Assembly (NCBI RefSeq): GCF_029537735.1
Contig: NZ_JARPUQ010000001.1
Coordinates: forward strand, 308,965 to 372,964
Direction of reading: 5' to 3'
Origin: Robiginitalea aestuariiviva
GTDB taxonomy: Bacteria > Bacteroidota > Bacteroidia > Flavobacteriales > Flavobacteriaceae
DNA length: 64,000 nucleotides
Each line of letters begins with the position of its first letter. Position 1 is the stretch's first letter. The notes beneath the pieces were generated by a model, which did not search any database, was not told the origin of the DNA, and saw only the letters and a program-made list of their open reading frames with translations. Shown here piece after piece: positions 1 through 7,454 of the stretch. Position numbers and translations under genes: made by a program.

Positions 1-104
1 TTTTGCTTCTGCCTTATTCAGGACTGGCAAATGTTGAACTGTTCTCCGCTTTCAACACGTTCGGGCGGGACTCGCGAAATTCCGAAGGAATGAGCAATTC
101 CCGT
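1..104. repeat. Repeat copy 1
   Basis: The left end is cut or begins at the window edge. Hairpin A pairs 32-38 with 51-57. Hairpin B pairs 66-70 with 99-103, 71-73 with 92-94, and has an inner stem ATTCC (79-83) / GGAAT (87-91) around a GAA loop. Confidence 0.75.
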
Positions 105-113
105 CGCTACCCT

Positions 114-214
114 TTTTGCTTCTGCCTTATTCAGGACTGGCAAATGTTGAACTGTTCTCCGCTTTCAACACGTTCGGGCGGGACTCGCGAGGCTGCAAGC
201 CGAGCAATTCCCGT
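114..214. repeat. Repeat copy 2
   Basis: Nearly identical to copy 1 except in the inner part of hairpin B. Hairpin A pairs 145-151 with 164-170. Hairpin B pairs 179-183 with 209-213, 184-186 with 202-204, and the inner stem is GGCT (191-194) / AGCC (198-201) around a GCA loop. Confidence 0.8.
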
Positions 215-239
215 CACACCATCAAAACCTGGATATTCC

Positions 240-289
240 TTTTCAACTACGGGCGGTACTCACAGAGTCGCAGGTAAGGTAATTCCCGT
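240..289. repeat. Diverged partial repeat copy 3
   Basis: Shares the TTTCAAC...CGGGCGG...AATTCCCGT framework and is followed by the same C-T-rich linker (about 290-303) that leads into copy 4, but it lacks the 5' half of the unit. The inner stem is poorly formed here. It looks like a decayed or deleted copy. Confidence 0.5.
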
Positions 290-298
290 CGCTGCCCT

Positions 299-399
299 TT
301 TTGCTTCTGCCTTACTCAGGACTGGTAAATGTTGAACTGTTCTCCGCTTTCAACACGTTCGGGCGGGACTCGCGAGGCTGCAAGCCGAGCAATTCCCGT
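299..399. repeat. Repeat copy 4
   Basis: Almost identical to copy 2. Hairpin A pairs 330-336 with 349-355. Hairpin B pairs 364-368 with 394-398, 369-371 with 387-389, and the inner stem is GGCT (376-379) / AGCC (383-386). It ends 20 bp from the stop codon of the sulfatase gene on the other strand. Confidence 0.8.
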
Positions 400-419
400 A
401 ACACCACCCCACAGCGCGT

Positions 420-2081
420 CTACTGCTGGCTTTTCAGGTACTCCTGATACCGTTGGCGCATCTCATCCGGGGGCAGCTTCCAATATTCGATGAGGGGATT
501 GGATTTGACCCGCGCCTTGTAATCCTCAATGTAATGCTCGTTTAGCGCATCATTGTCTTCGTATTTTACCCGCAACGCCTCAAGTTCCGTGTGCAGTTCT
601 TCCTGTATGGCCGCGTATGCCTGTTCTCCGTATATGTTATGAAGTTCGCTCGGGTCCTTCTCCAGGTCGTACAACTCCCATCTATCCAAGTCGTAATAAA
701 AGTGAATGAGCTTATACCTGGCCGTGGTAATTCCATAATGCCGGCGCACGTCGTGCTCCGAAGGGTGTTCGTAATAGTGGTAATAATGTGCCTGACGCCA
801 ATCTTCCGGCGTATGGCCTTCCAAAACAGGGACCAGGCTTTTCCCCTGCATATCCCTGGGGATTTCCGTTTGGGCCAAATCCAGGAAGGTTTCTGCAAAA
901 TCCAGGTTGGAAACCAAGTCGTTATTGACCGTTCCGGGCTTTATTTTCCCAGGCCACTTCACAATAAGGGGGGTCCGCAAGGATTCCTTATACATCCACC
1001 GTTTATCGAACCACCCGTGCTCACCTAAATAAAAGCCCTGGTCGGAGGTATAAATCACAATGGTATTTTCATCGAGGCCTGCTTCCTTTAAATAATCCAA
1101 CACTTTTCCAACCCCTTTATCCACCCCGGCAATACAGGCCAGATAGTCCCGCATATACCGCTGGTACTTAAAGCGCGTGAGGTCGTCTCCTGAAAGATTA
1201 GATGCTTTGAATTCTTCGTAAATCGGTCCGTAAACCGAGTCCCAGCGCCTTTGTTGCTCCCCGGTAAACCCGGCTTGCGGCTGGTCCGTCATTTTCAGGT
1301 CCTGTGCCATCCTCATGGCATCCGAAATGGACATATAGTTCATGGCGGCCACCTCCCGGTTTCCCGAATAATCGTCAAACAACGTTTCCGGTTCGGGAAT
1401 TTCCACGCCTTCGTACATGCCCAGTTCATCCGGACCGGGCTGCCAGGCCCTGTGGGGAGATTTATGCCCCAGAAACAACATAAAGGGTTGCTCCCCGGTT
1501 TTAACCGAATCTACCCAGGCAATGGCTTTATCCGTAATGATATCGGTGGTATAACCCTCCATCTGATATTGCCCTTCCCTATTGATAAACGTAGGATTGT
1601 AGTATGCCCCCTGGCCGGGGAGAATATCCACATAGTCAAAGCCTTTGGTAGGGGTCTGACCCAGGTGGAGTTTGCCCAAAACCCCGGTAGTGTAGCCTGC
1701 CTGTTGCAGGAGTTCCCCAAAGGTTTGCTGGTCAAAATTAAATTTGGAGCCGAAGGTGTTGTCTATAAACCCGTTTTTATGGCTGTACTTCCCGGTAAGG
1801 ATTGCCGCCCGGGACGGCCCGCAAATGGAATTGGTTACCAGGCAATGATTGAACAGCATGCCTTCCGCAGCCAGCCTGTCGATATTGGGCGTAGGCGCCA
1901 CCTCAGCCAACCTCCCCCCATACGCGCTAATGGCCTGATAGGCATGATCATCACTGATAATAAAAAGGATATTCGGCCTTTTTTGGCTGGTTTGCCCCGG
2001 CTGAACCTGTTCCTGGACGACCCTCTCCCCGCAGGAAGCCAGCAGGCAACCCGCAATAAGGGTATAAATTAGATATTTCAT
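420..2081 (-). CDS. Sulfatase (family S1) lipoprotein
   Basis: Predicted exported sulfuric-ester hydrolase of 553 residues. An N-terminal hydrophobic segment ends in a lipobox (LLASC, Cys17), so it is probably anchored in the outer or inner membrane on the periplasmic or outer face. The catalytic signature C-G-P-S-R starts at Cys87, the residue oxidised to formylglycine in this family; the metal-binding Asp pair is at 44-45 (ISDDH), and downstream GKLHLG, GHKSPHR and SDQGFYLGEHG segments match the family. The ATG at 2081 was chosen over an upstream in-frame start because it puts the lipoprotein signal at the N terminus. Substrate is unknown; sulfated polysaccharides of marine algae or glycosaminoglycans are usual for Bacteroidota. 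No sulfatase-maturing radical SAM enzyme, SusC/D pair or glycoside hydrolase lies beside it, so it stands outside a recognisable polysaccharide locus. Confidence 0.93.
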   Translation of the reverse strand: MKYLIYTLIAGCLLASCGERVVQEQVQPGQTSQKRPNILFIISDDHAYQAISAYGGRLAEVAPTPNIDRLAAEGMLFNHCLVTNSICGPSRAAILTGKYSHKNGFIDNTFGSKFNFDQQTFGELLQQAGYTTGVLGKLHLGQTPTKGFDYVDILPGQGAYYNPTFINREGQYQMEGYTTDIITDKAIAWVDSVKTGEQPFMLFLGHKSPHRAWQPGPDELGMYEGVEIPEPETLFDDYSGNREVAAMNYMSISDAMRMAQDLKMTDQPQAGFTGEQQRRWDSVYGPIYEEFKASNLSGDDLTRFKYQRYMRDYLACIAGVDKGVGKVLDYLKEAGLDENTIVIYTSDQGFYLGEHGWFDKRWMYKESLRTPLIVKWPGKIKPGTVNNDLVSNLDFAETFLDLAQTEIPRDMQGKSLVPVLEGHTPEDWRQAHYYHYYEHPSEHDVRRHYGITTARYKLIHFYYDLDRWELYDLEKDPSELHNIYGEQAYAAIQEELHTELEALRVKYEDNDALNEHYIEDYKARVKSNPLIEYWKLPPDEMRQRYQEYLKSQQ

Positions 2082-2442
2082 ATTGGGTCGGTTTGACGGG
2101 GCCCTCTTAACCGCTCTAAGTCGGTTTAACCTGGCCAGGAAACGATACGGGTCCTCACAACCCAATGCTGCGAATTACGCTCCCCCGAAGCGTTTCCTCT
2201 GATTTAAAATGATTTATTAGTTCTAAATATAACCATAATTGATTCTTATCCTTCATCACGTTTAACCCAGGTGGGCGGGATTCGTGGGGCACCCAAATAA
2301 CACGCCTTTCCAGCCCGGTTTTGAATACCTGGCTTATCTGCATTTTAAAACGTTCCAACAACTCCCTGCCTTTAAGGAAGCTTGTTTTCCAACGCATTAA
2401 AAAATTCCCTAACTTCCCTGAAAACCAACCCACCAAGTAACC
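2082..2442. other. Intergenic region between divergent genes, no gene recognised
   Basis: About 360 bp between the sulfatase and the small membrane protein. It has an AT-rich core (about 2202-2253) that could hold promoters, but no clean TAnnTTTG box was found on either strand. At 2271-2286 there is a GGGCGGGATTCG-containing stretch resembling one edge of the repeat unit at 1-399; the match is too short to call a copy. An open frame on the minus strand across this region has no recognisable protein character. Confidence 0.4.
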
Positions 2443-2628
2443 ATGGATATCAAAAAATCCCTGATCAAACTCGCAATCTCCCTGATCGCTTCTCCGATTG
2501 TAGTCTATATTATTTTGCTCCTTGCAGGGGCCGCCGGATCCAGCTATGAAATGAGCCACGGTGAAACCTGGATCATCTGGCTGCTGATGGCCATTGTCAT
2601 CAACCTTTCCCTGACGCCCAAAAAATAA
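2443..2628 (+). CDS. Small membrane protein, 61 aa
   Basis: Unrecognised protein with two predicted membrane helices (about residues 8-30 and 44-57), a short polar stretch between them (GSSYEMSHGE) and a positively charged C terminus (TPKK). The start ATG is the first in frame and follows an AC-rich leader. It is not clearly linked to either neighbour. The composition is convincingly that of a membrane peptide rather than a random frame, but no family could be assigned. Inner-membrane location is inferred. Confidence 0.6.
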   Translation: MDIKKSLIKLAISLIASPIVVYIILLLAGAAGSSYEMSHGETWIIWLLMAIVINLSLTPKK

Positions 2629-2630
2629 AG

Positions 2631-2781
2631 TCTCAGGCAGGCTGCGCTTTCAGGCAGCCAAGGCCCAGGAAACCGGAGACGTTGTTTTCGAATCATAAGG
2701 CAACCCAACCGGAACGGTTCAGTGCGGCAAGGCCCGATGCCTGAGATGCCCTTCCGAAATTCATTCAAGCCGCACTCGGAA
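2631..2781 (+). other. Candidate structured leader with competing stems
   Basis: Several perfect inverted repeats are packed before the DUF481-like gene: 2631-2639 with 2738-2746 (9 bp), hairpins 2640-2645/2654-2659 and 2707-2711/2715-2719, 2721-2728 with 2769-2776 (8 bp), and 2752-2756 with 2777-2781. The 9-bp and 8-bp long-range stems cross each other, so they would form a pseudoknot or alternate. No known riboswitch family was recognised. Chance pairing in GC-rich DNA is possible. Confidence 0.3.
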
Positions 2782-2799
2782 AAGATCAATAATAAACCG

Positions 2800-3612
2800 A
2801 TGCGCTCCTTATTAGGCCCGATTCCCATTTGTATTGCCGCCCTTTCGCAGAAAAACAGGTATGGATTGATCTCCCTTACCCTTCTGATATCGCAATTCGC
2901 ATGCGCCCAACTGGTCAACATCGAAACCCGAAGAATGCAGACGGATTCCGTTCGCGTGGCTGCTGTGGCAGACACCTGGTTCAACTACTCCAAACAAAAT
3001 GAGGACTACGTAGTCTCGGCCAGCCTTAATGGCACGGTACAGCTAAAATCCCGGGACCTGAAAAGCATCTTCTTCCTGCTGGGGAATTACAGCCTGGTGA
3101 GCACCCAAAACCAGGATTACCGGAATGCCTGGCTCGTACATTTGCGGTTCAATCGGAAACTCAGCCAGCTGTTGCGCGCCGAAGCTTTTTTACAACACCA
3201 GCGCAACAAACTCCTGGTTATTGATACCCGCTTTCTGGCGGGGGCCGGGATCCGGCTCAAGGTGCTGGATGGATCATATTTGAGTGCGTACCTCGGGCAA
3301 TCCGCCATGTACGAGATCGAAAGCAGTACGGATTTTGACCAGCAATCCCATAACTGGCGGCACAACGCCTATGCCTCCCTTTCCTTTAGCCCTGCCGGCG
3401 GGAAGGTGGTATTGACCAACACCTTGTACTTTCAGCCCTTGTACCGGGCTCTGGGCAACCACCGCATCCTGGAGCAGTTCAAACTGGAGGTGCCTGTCTC
3501 CAGGGTCATCAGCCTGTCGGGCTCTTACGACTATTACCTGCTAAGCGTTACCCCTTCGGGCGCTCGGGATATGGCCTCCAACCTGTATTTTGGGCTGAGT
3601 TTTTCGCTCTAG
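2800..3612 (+). CDS. DUF481-like outer membrane protein
   Basis: Protein of 270 residues with a late signal peptide (hydrophobic YGLISLTLLISQF then ACAQ) followed by alternating amphipathic beta strands ending in aromatic YFGLSFSL, typical of an outer-membrane beta barrel. The pattern of short strands with repeated Tyr/Arg/Gln suggests the DUF481 (salt-induced outer membrane protein, YdiY-like) group; this is a fold-level call. Function is unknown. The ATG at 2800 was preferred; an upstream GTG (2722) would overlap the structured region and put 52 residues before the hydrophobic core. Even from 2800 about 25 polar residues precede that core, which is unusual, so the true start may be further downstream. 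It stands alone, with the next gene 305 bp away. Confidence 0.7.
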   Translation: MRSLLGPIPICIAALSQKNRYGLISLTLLISQFACAQLVNIETRRMQTDSVRVAAVADTWFNYSKQNEDYVVSASLNGTVQLKSRDLKSIFFLLGNYSLVSTQNQDYRNAWLVHLRFNRKLSQLLRAEAFLQHQRNKLLVIDTRFLAGAGIRLKVLDGSYLSAYLGQSAMYEIESSTDFDQQSHNWRHNAYASLSFSPAGGKVVLTNTLYFQPLYRALGNHRILEQFKLEVPVSRVISLSGSYDYYLLSVTPSGARDMASNLYFGLSFSL

Positions 3613-3917
3613 GCTCCTGCCGCCTGGGGCCGCCCCACCCCCACCCAACTACAAGTTAACACCTAATCCTGCACCTCCCCATCAGTCCAAACCGCCAGCC
3701 AGGGCTGGATTCCAGGCGTCGCTCTAAATGACTTCGCGCGCGTACACCAACCCGAAAACCATACTACTGCCAGCAACCTGTTTTGGTTGCCGTATTTCGC
3801 GATAAAGTTCAATTGTAGGAATTTTCATAATTATTAACAATTCCTTAAGATTGTTAGAATTTTAACTATATTCCCGAACAATTGTTTAATTCTAATCATT
3901 AATTACAACTGATTCCT
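3613..3917. other. Intergenic region upstream of the subtilase gene
   Basis: The first half is GC-rich and featureless. The last 130 bp (about 3785-3917) turn sharply AT-rich, with several TTAA and ATTGTT runs, and probably hold the promoter of the protease gene. TATATTCC (around 3868) resembles a -7 box but lacks a well-spaced TTG. No gene or hairpin terminator was found. Confidence 0.4.
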
Positions 3918-5156
3918 ATGAGAAAAACACTGAGAACAGGCCTGGGTATCTCCGCAATGGCGGCCCTGGCGTTTATGGCATCCTGTGAAAATGGCGGTAA
4001 CGACGCCGTTTTTGAAACCCTCGAAAACCAGAATGCCCTGTTGGTGGAACTCAATTACCAGGTGATTCCCGGCCAGTACGTAGTGACCTTCGAGCCCGGG
4101 ACCCTTAATTCCCCCAAAACCTCAAAAGGCGCCACTGCTTACAAGGGCGTCCTGCAAACCAGTAAAAACCAGATCCTCTCCGAATTTTCGAAGGCTGCCC
4201 TGAGTGCAGAAGCCATTGAAGCGGTTTACGCCTATTCGGTAGAAGGCTTCAGCGGCCGGCTGACCGACGAGCAGCTGGTTACCCTCAGCAACGACCCCAG
4301 GGTGAAAAGCATCGAGCAGGATTACCTGATCATCCTGGCGCCTCCCCCCGGAAAAGGCCCCGGAGGCGGTGGCGGTGGAACGGCTACCGAGGAAATTCCC
4401 TATGGCATTACCCGCGTTGGTGGCGGGCAGACCTACACCGGAACCGGGAAAGCCTATATCCTGGATACCGGGATAGACCTGGACCACGAAGATCTGAATG
4501 TAGACGCAGGTGCAGGCTTTAACGCGTTCACCAGCGGAAAAGACGGGCGCGACCTGGACGACGGCAACGGACATGGCACCCACGTGGCCGGAACCGTAGC
4601 GGCAATTGACAATGAAGTGGGCGTGGTAGGTGTAGCTGCCGGTGCTACTGTAGTTCCCGTTAAAGTTCTGGGCGCCCGTGGCAGCGGATCCTATTCCGGG
4701 GTAATCTCCGGGGTGGACTTTGTAGGCGCTAGTGCCGGCAACGGCGATGTAGCCAACATGAGTCTGGGCGGGCCCATTTCCACGGCCCTGGATGCAGCTG
4801 TTGAAGCCGCTGCCCAGGGAGGGGTGAAATTTGCTCTGGCTGCCGGGAATGAGAGCGACGATGCCAATAACCATTCCCCGGCACGTGCCAACGGCAACAA
4901 CATCTATACGGTTTCCGCCATGGACAGCAACGATAATTTTGCATCCTTCTCCAACTACGGCAACCCGCCCGTAGATTACTGCGCCCCGGGCGTAGCCATC
5001 AAGTCTACCTGGAAGGATGGCGGATACAACACCATTTCCGGAACCTCCATGGCCTCGCCCCACGTATGCGGGCTGCTGCTGTGGGGGAACATCCAGACCA
5101 GCGGAACGGTAAACGGAGATCCGGACGGCAATGCCGACCCGATCGCTTCCCGTTAA
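3918..5156 (+). CDS. Subtilisin-like serine protease (S8) lipoprotein with I9-type propeptide
   Basis: Exported endopeptidase of 412 residues. A lipoprotein signal ends at FMASC (Cys23). Residues about 50-140 have the shape of an inhibitor I9 propeptide (GQYVVTFEPG ... VKSIEQDYLI), followed by a Gly-rich linker (144-154). The catalytic domain carries the complete triad: Asp183 in ILDTGID, His222 in GHGTHVAGT and Ser377 in SGTSMASPH, with oxyanion Asn311 in AAGNES. The propeptide probably folds the enzyme and is then cut off, which would release the catalytic domain from the lipid anchor. It is a single gene with its own terminator at 5178. Substrate is unknown. No C-terminal T9SS sorting domain is seen, so export is by Sec. 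Confidence 0.95.
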   Translation: MRKTLRTGLGISAMAALAFMASCENGGNDAVFETLENQNALLVELNYQVIPGQYVVTFEPGTLNSPKTSKGATAYKGVLQTSKNQILSEFSKAALSAEAIEAVYAYSVEGFSGRLTDEQLVTLSNDPRVKSIEQDYLIILAPPPGKGPGGGGGGTATEEIPYGITRVGGGQTYTGTGKAYILDTGIDLDHEDLNVDAGAGFNAFTSGKDGRDLDDGNGHGTHVAGTVAAIDNEVGVVGVAAGATVVPVKVLGARGSGSYSGVISGVDFVGASAGNGDVANMSLGGPISTALDAAVEAAAQGGVKFALAAGNESDDANNHSPARANGNNIYTVSAMDSNDNFASFSNYGNPPVDYCAPGVAIKSTWKDGGYNTISGTSMASPHVCGLLLWGNIQTSGTVNGDPDGNADPIASR

Positions 5157-5177
5157 TCCACAAGGCTTAACACGACT

Positions 5178-5211
5178 AAAACCGGGACCCCACGGGTTCC
5201 GGTTTTTTTTA
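5178..5211 (+). terminator. Rho-independent terminator of the subtilase gene
   Basis: The stem has outer arms AAAACCGG and CCGGTTTT (5178-5185/5197-5204) with a small internal GA/TT mismatch and an inner CCC/GGG, closed by a CAC loop (5191-5193). The T run (5203-5210) starts inside the 3' arm and runs past it. It lies 22 bp after the protease stop codon. Confidence 0.85.
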
Positions 5212-5362
5212 TTTCATCCCTGCGCCAGAGCCCGTTTTTTCGATGATTTTTGTCATAGGTTGGTCCTGGTTGCGGCGGTACCTTTCGGGCACAATCAACA
5301 CCCTCGATTTCCTTCGGACAGGTTGGGCCCACCCTAGCTTGCAATCTGAAAAACTGTATATC

Positions 5363-6667
5363 ATGAAAATCCTGAGCACATTTCTATTCATCTTTTGTTG
5401 CGTTCCCTGGGCCTATTCGCAGGCCGGGCATATCATGCAGGGGGTTGGCGCAGTAAACATGTCGATGGGGGGCGCAGCCACGGCCCAGCCCCTGGACATT
5501 TCCGGCGCCCTCCACTGGAACCCCGCCACCCTCACCACTTTTGACCAGGGAGCTGTAGGGTTGGATATTGGCCTGTTCTTCTCTTCTCCCGAATTGCGTT
5601 CCACCGTCCCGGAAGTGGATGGCAATGGACAGCCTACCGGCAACTTCATCAGCGGGCTTACCGAAGACGACCGCGGGGTATCTCCCTTGCCGGCACTATC
5701 CTATGTGCCTGCAGCCGGGGAAAGCAAGCACCACTTTGGCTTCTCGGCCTTCGGGATCAGCGGCTTTGGCGTTACCTTTCCCGAGAGCAACTCCAACCCC
5801 ATAAACATGCCGCAGAACATGGGCGGTTTTGGCCGGATTGAATCCGACTACAGCCTACTGCAGTTTGGTGTGGCCTGGGCCTATGAGCTTTCCGAAACCT
5901 TCTCCATAGGTATCCAGCCCAACCTGAATTACGCCAGCCTGGAACTCCTGCCCAACCCTACGGGCAACCCTACCGGGGCAGGCTACCCAAGGTCTGACCG
6001 CGCCAGCGCCATGGGTTTTGGCGCCCAGATCGGAATTTTTTACGACAGTGGTTCCGGGTTCAAAGCCGGCACCTCCTATAAAACCAAACAGCATTTCGGG
6101 GCTTTTGAATTCAACAACACCTATCTGGACAATTCGGAAGGCACCAACGAGTTTACCCTGGACTACCCGGCTATCTGGTCCCTGGGGCTTGGATACTCCC
6201 TAGGAAACCTGGACCTGGCCCTGGATTATCGCCTGGTGAATTATGAAAACACCGAAAGTTTTGACACCACCGGCTGGAGCCCCACCTTTACCATTTCCGG
6301 GTTTGGGTGGAAGAATGTAAACATTATATCCGCAGGCCTGCAGTATAAGGGCATCCACAAAATGCCTATCCGGCTGGGATATACCTACAGTTCCAACCCT
6401 ATAACTTCGGAAACCGCCTTCTTTAACATCCCCGCCACAGCTATCATCAAGAATGCTTTCCAACTCGGGCTGGGGCTGAAAGCCAGTGACCATTTTGAGC
6501 TTAACGGCGTATTCCATTATGGCTTTAGTGGCGATGCCACAGCAGGGCCCATGTACAATCCCCAATTCATACAGGACAACCCACCCTACGGAGCCGTTCC
6601 GGGAAGTGAGGTCTCTTATGAAATGACTACCTCCATGCTTATGTTTGGCGCCCGGTACAGCTGGTAA
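5363..6667 (+). CDS. FadL/OMPP1/TodX-family outer membrane transport protein
   Basis: Predicted outer-membrane beta barrel of 434 residues for uptake of hydrophobic compounds such as long-chain fatty acids or aromatic hydrocarbons. A signal peptide (MKILSTFLFIFCCVPWAYSQ) is followed by the family N terminus AGHIMQGVGAVNMSMGGA, the Asn/Gly-rich hatch region typical of FadL, then strand-rich sequence with NPITSETAFFNIPA and a closing aromatic (FGARYSW). The ATG at 5363 was chosen because it starts directly at the signal peptide; a longer in-frame version adds 40 residues with no signal-like character. The gene is monocistronic, between two terminators. Ligand is not determinable. Confidence 0.9.
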   Translation: MKILSTFLFIFCCVPWAYSQAGHIMQGVGAVNMSMGGAATAQPLDISGALHWNPATLTTFDQGAVGLDIGLFFSSPELRSTVPEVDGNGQPTGNFISGLTEDDRGVSPLPALSYVPAAGESKHHFGFSAFGISGFGVTFPESNSNPINMPQNMGGFGRIESDYSLLQFGVAWAYELSETFSIGIQPNLNYASLELLPNPTGNPTGAGYPRSDRASAMGFGAQIGIFYDSGSGFKAGTSYKTKQHFGAFEFNNTYLDNSEGTNEFTLDYPAIWSLGLGYSLGNLDLALDYRLVNYENTESFDTTGWSPTFTISGFGWKNVNIISAGLQYKGIHKMPIRLGYTYSSNPITSETAFFNIPATAIIKNAFQLGLGLKASDHFELNGVFHYGFSGDATAGPMYNPQFIQDNPPYGAVPGSEVSYEMTTSMLMFGARYSW

Positions 6668-6691
6668 TTCCAGCCCGGTTGCCGGCATTGA

Positions 6692-6726
6692 GGAATCCCC
6701 TGCTCCCCACAGGGGATTCCCTCTTT
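6692..6726 (+). terminator. Rho-independent terminator of the FadL-like gene
   Basis: A perfect 11-bp stem (GGAATCCCCTG 6692-6702, complement 6710-6720) with a 7-nt loop, followed by CTCTTTT. It starts 24 bp after the stop codon. Confidence 0.85.
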
Positions 6727-6780
6727 TAAGGGGGTTCGTGAACCCGAAATGTGTACCTTTATAGCATAGCAACCGCCGCT

Positions 6781-7416
6781 ATGAAAAGGAAATGGATCAA
6801 ACGCCTGGGCTTGCTGGCCCTGGTTCCCCTGGCCGTAATTACCACCTGCCACCTGCTGATTGAATGGCACGCCCGGGGGAAGACCTATTCGGACCCCGGA
6901 GAAATCTCCTACCAGAAGGTTGGGCTGGTGCTGGGCACGGCCCGCCACCGGCCGGAAGGCGGCATTAACCCCTATTACCAGTATCGTATTGACGCCGCCC
7001 TGGCCTTGTATAAAGCTGGCAAAATTGCCTTTGTGCTGGTAAGCGGGGACAACGGCAGCATCTACTACAACGAACCGGATACCATGAAAAAGGACCTGGT
7101 GGCCGGCGGCATTCCCGAAAACCGGATATACCTGGACTACGCAGGTTTCCGCACCCTGGACTCCATGGTGCGGGCCAAGATCGTTTTTGGCCTGGATTCC
7201 GTGACGGTGATTTCCCAGGAATTCCACAACGAAAGGGCCCTGTATATTGCCGGCAAGAAAGGCCTGCACGCCATTGGCTTCAATGCCCGGGCGGTAGAGG
7301 GCTCGGAAGGGGTAAAGGTGCAGTTGCGGGAATACCTGGCCCGGGTAAAAGTATTCCTGGACCTCACCTTTAACACCCAACCCCGTTTTTACGGGAATCA
7401 CATCTCCATAGAATAG
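6781..7416 (+). CDS. SanA/YdcF-like protein (DUF218)
   Basis: Protein of 211 residues with one N-terminal membrane anchor (about residues 8-28) and a DUF218 domain: KVGLVLGTA, the region NPYYQYRIDAAL, VLVSGDNG and VISQEFHNERAL. SanA-type proteins influence envelope barrier function and vancomycin sensitivity at high temperature in enterobacteria; the biochemical activity is not settled. The ATG at 6781 (MKRKW) places basic residues directly before the helix, so it was preferred to one 30 bp upstream. The next gene follows after 38 bp on the same strand, so the two may be co-transcribed. Confidence 0.88.
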   Translation: MKRKWIKRLGLLALVPLAVITTCHLLIEWHARGKTYSDPGEISYQKVGLVLGTARHRPEGGINPYYQYRIDAALALYKAGKIAFVLVSGDNGSIYYNEPDTMKKDLVAGGIPENRIYLDYAGFRTLDSMVRAKIVFGLDSVTVISQEFHNERALYIAGKKGLHAIGFNARAVEGSEGVKVQLREYLARVKVFLDLTFNTQPRFYGNHISIE

Positions 7417-7454
7417 TGCAGGCAGAATTCGTATTTTAGGGCGAATTCCAACCT

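Larger units (their letters stand above)
1..399. repeat. Array of about 101-113 bp direct repeats, each with two inverted repeats
   Basis: Three close copies (1-104, 114-214, 299-399) and one strongly diverged partial copy (about 240-289) lie in the same orientation at the left edge; the array may continue outside the window. Each full copy has hairpin A (7-bp stem TGTTGAA/TTCAACA, 12-nt loop) and hairpin B (outer stem CGGGA/TCCCG, then CTC/GAG, then an inner stem). The inner stem differs between copies but stays paired. Unit spacings of 113 and 185 bp are not multiples of three, which argues against a protein repeat. No transposase, cas gene or inverted termini are next to it. It could be a dispersed intergenic repeat family or tandem structured RNAs; which one cannot be decided here. 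Confidence 0.8.

Noticed and set aside
3-335. Protein-coding frame through the repeat array
   Set aside because: The unit spacing breaks the frame between copies and the product has no protein-like character.
1-399. CRISPR array
   Set aside because: The units are about 101 bp, the copies are nearly contiguous with no unique spacers, and no cas genes are nearby.
2155-2559. 134-aa frame on the minus strand
   Set aside because: Overlaps the more plausible small membrane protein and the sulfatase 5' side, with no recognisable domain or start context.
2738-2747. TPP riboswitch (CTGAGAT motif)
   Set aside because: Only this heptamer matches; the rest of the conserved core and a thiamin-related gene are missing.
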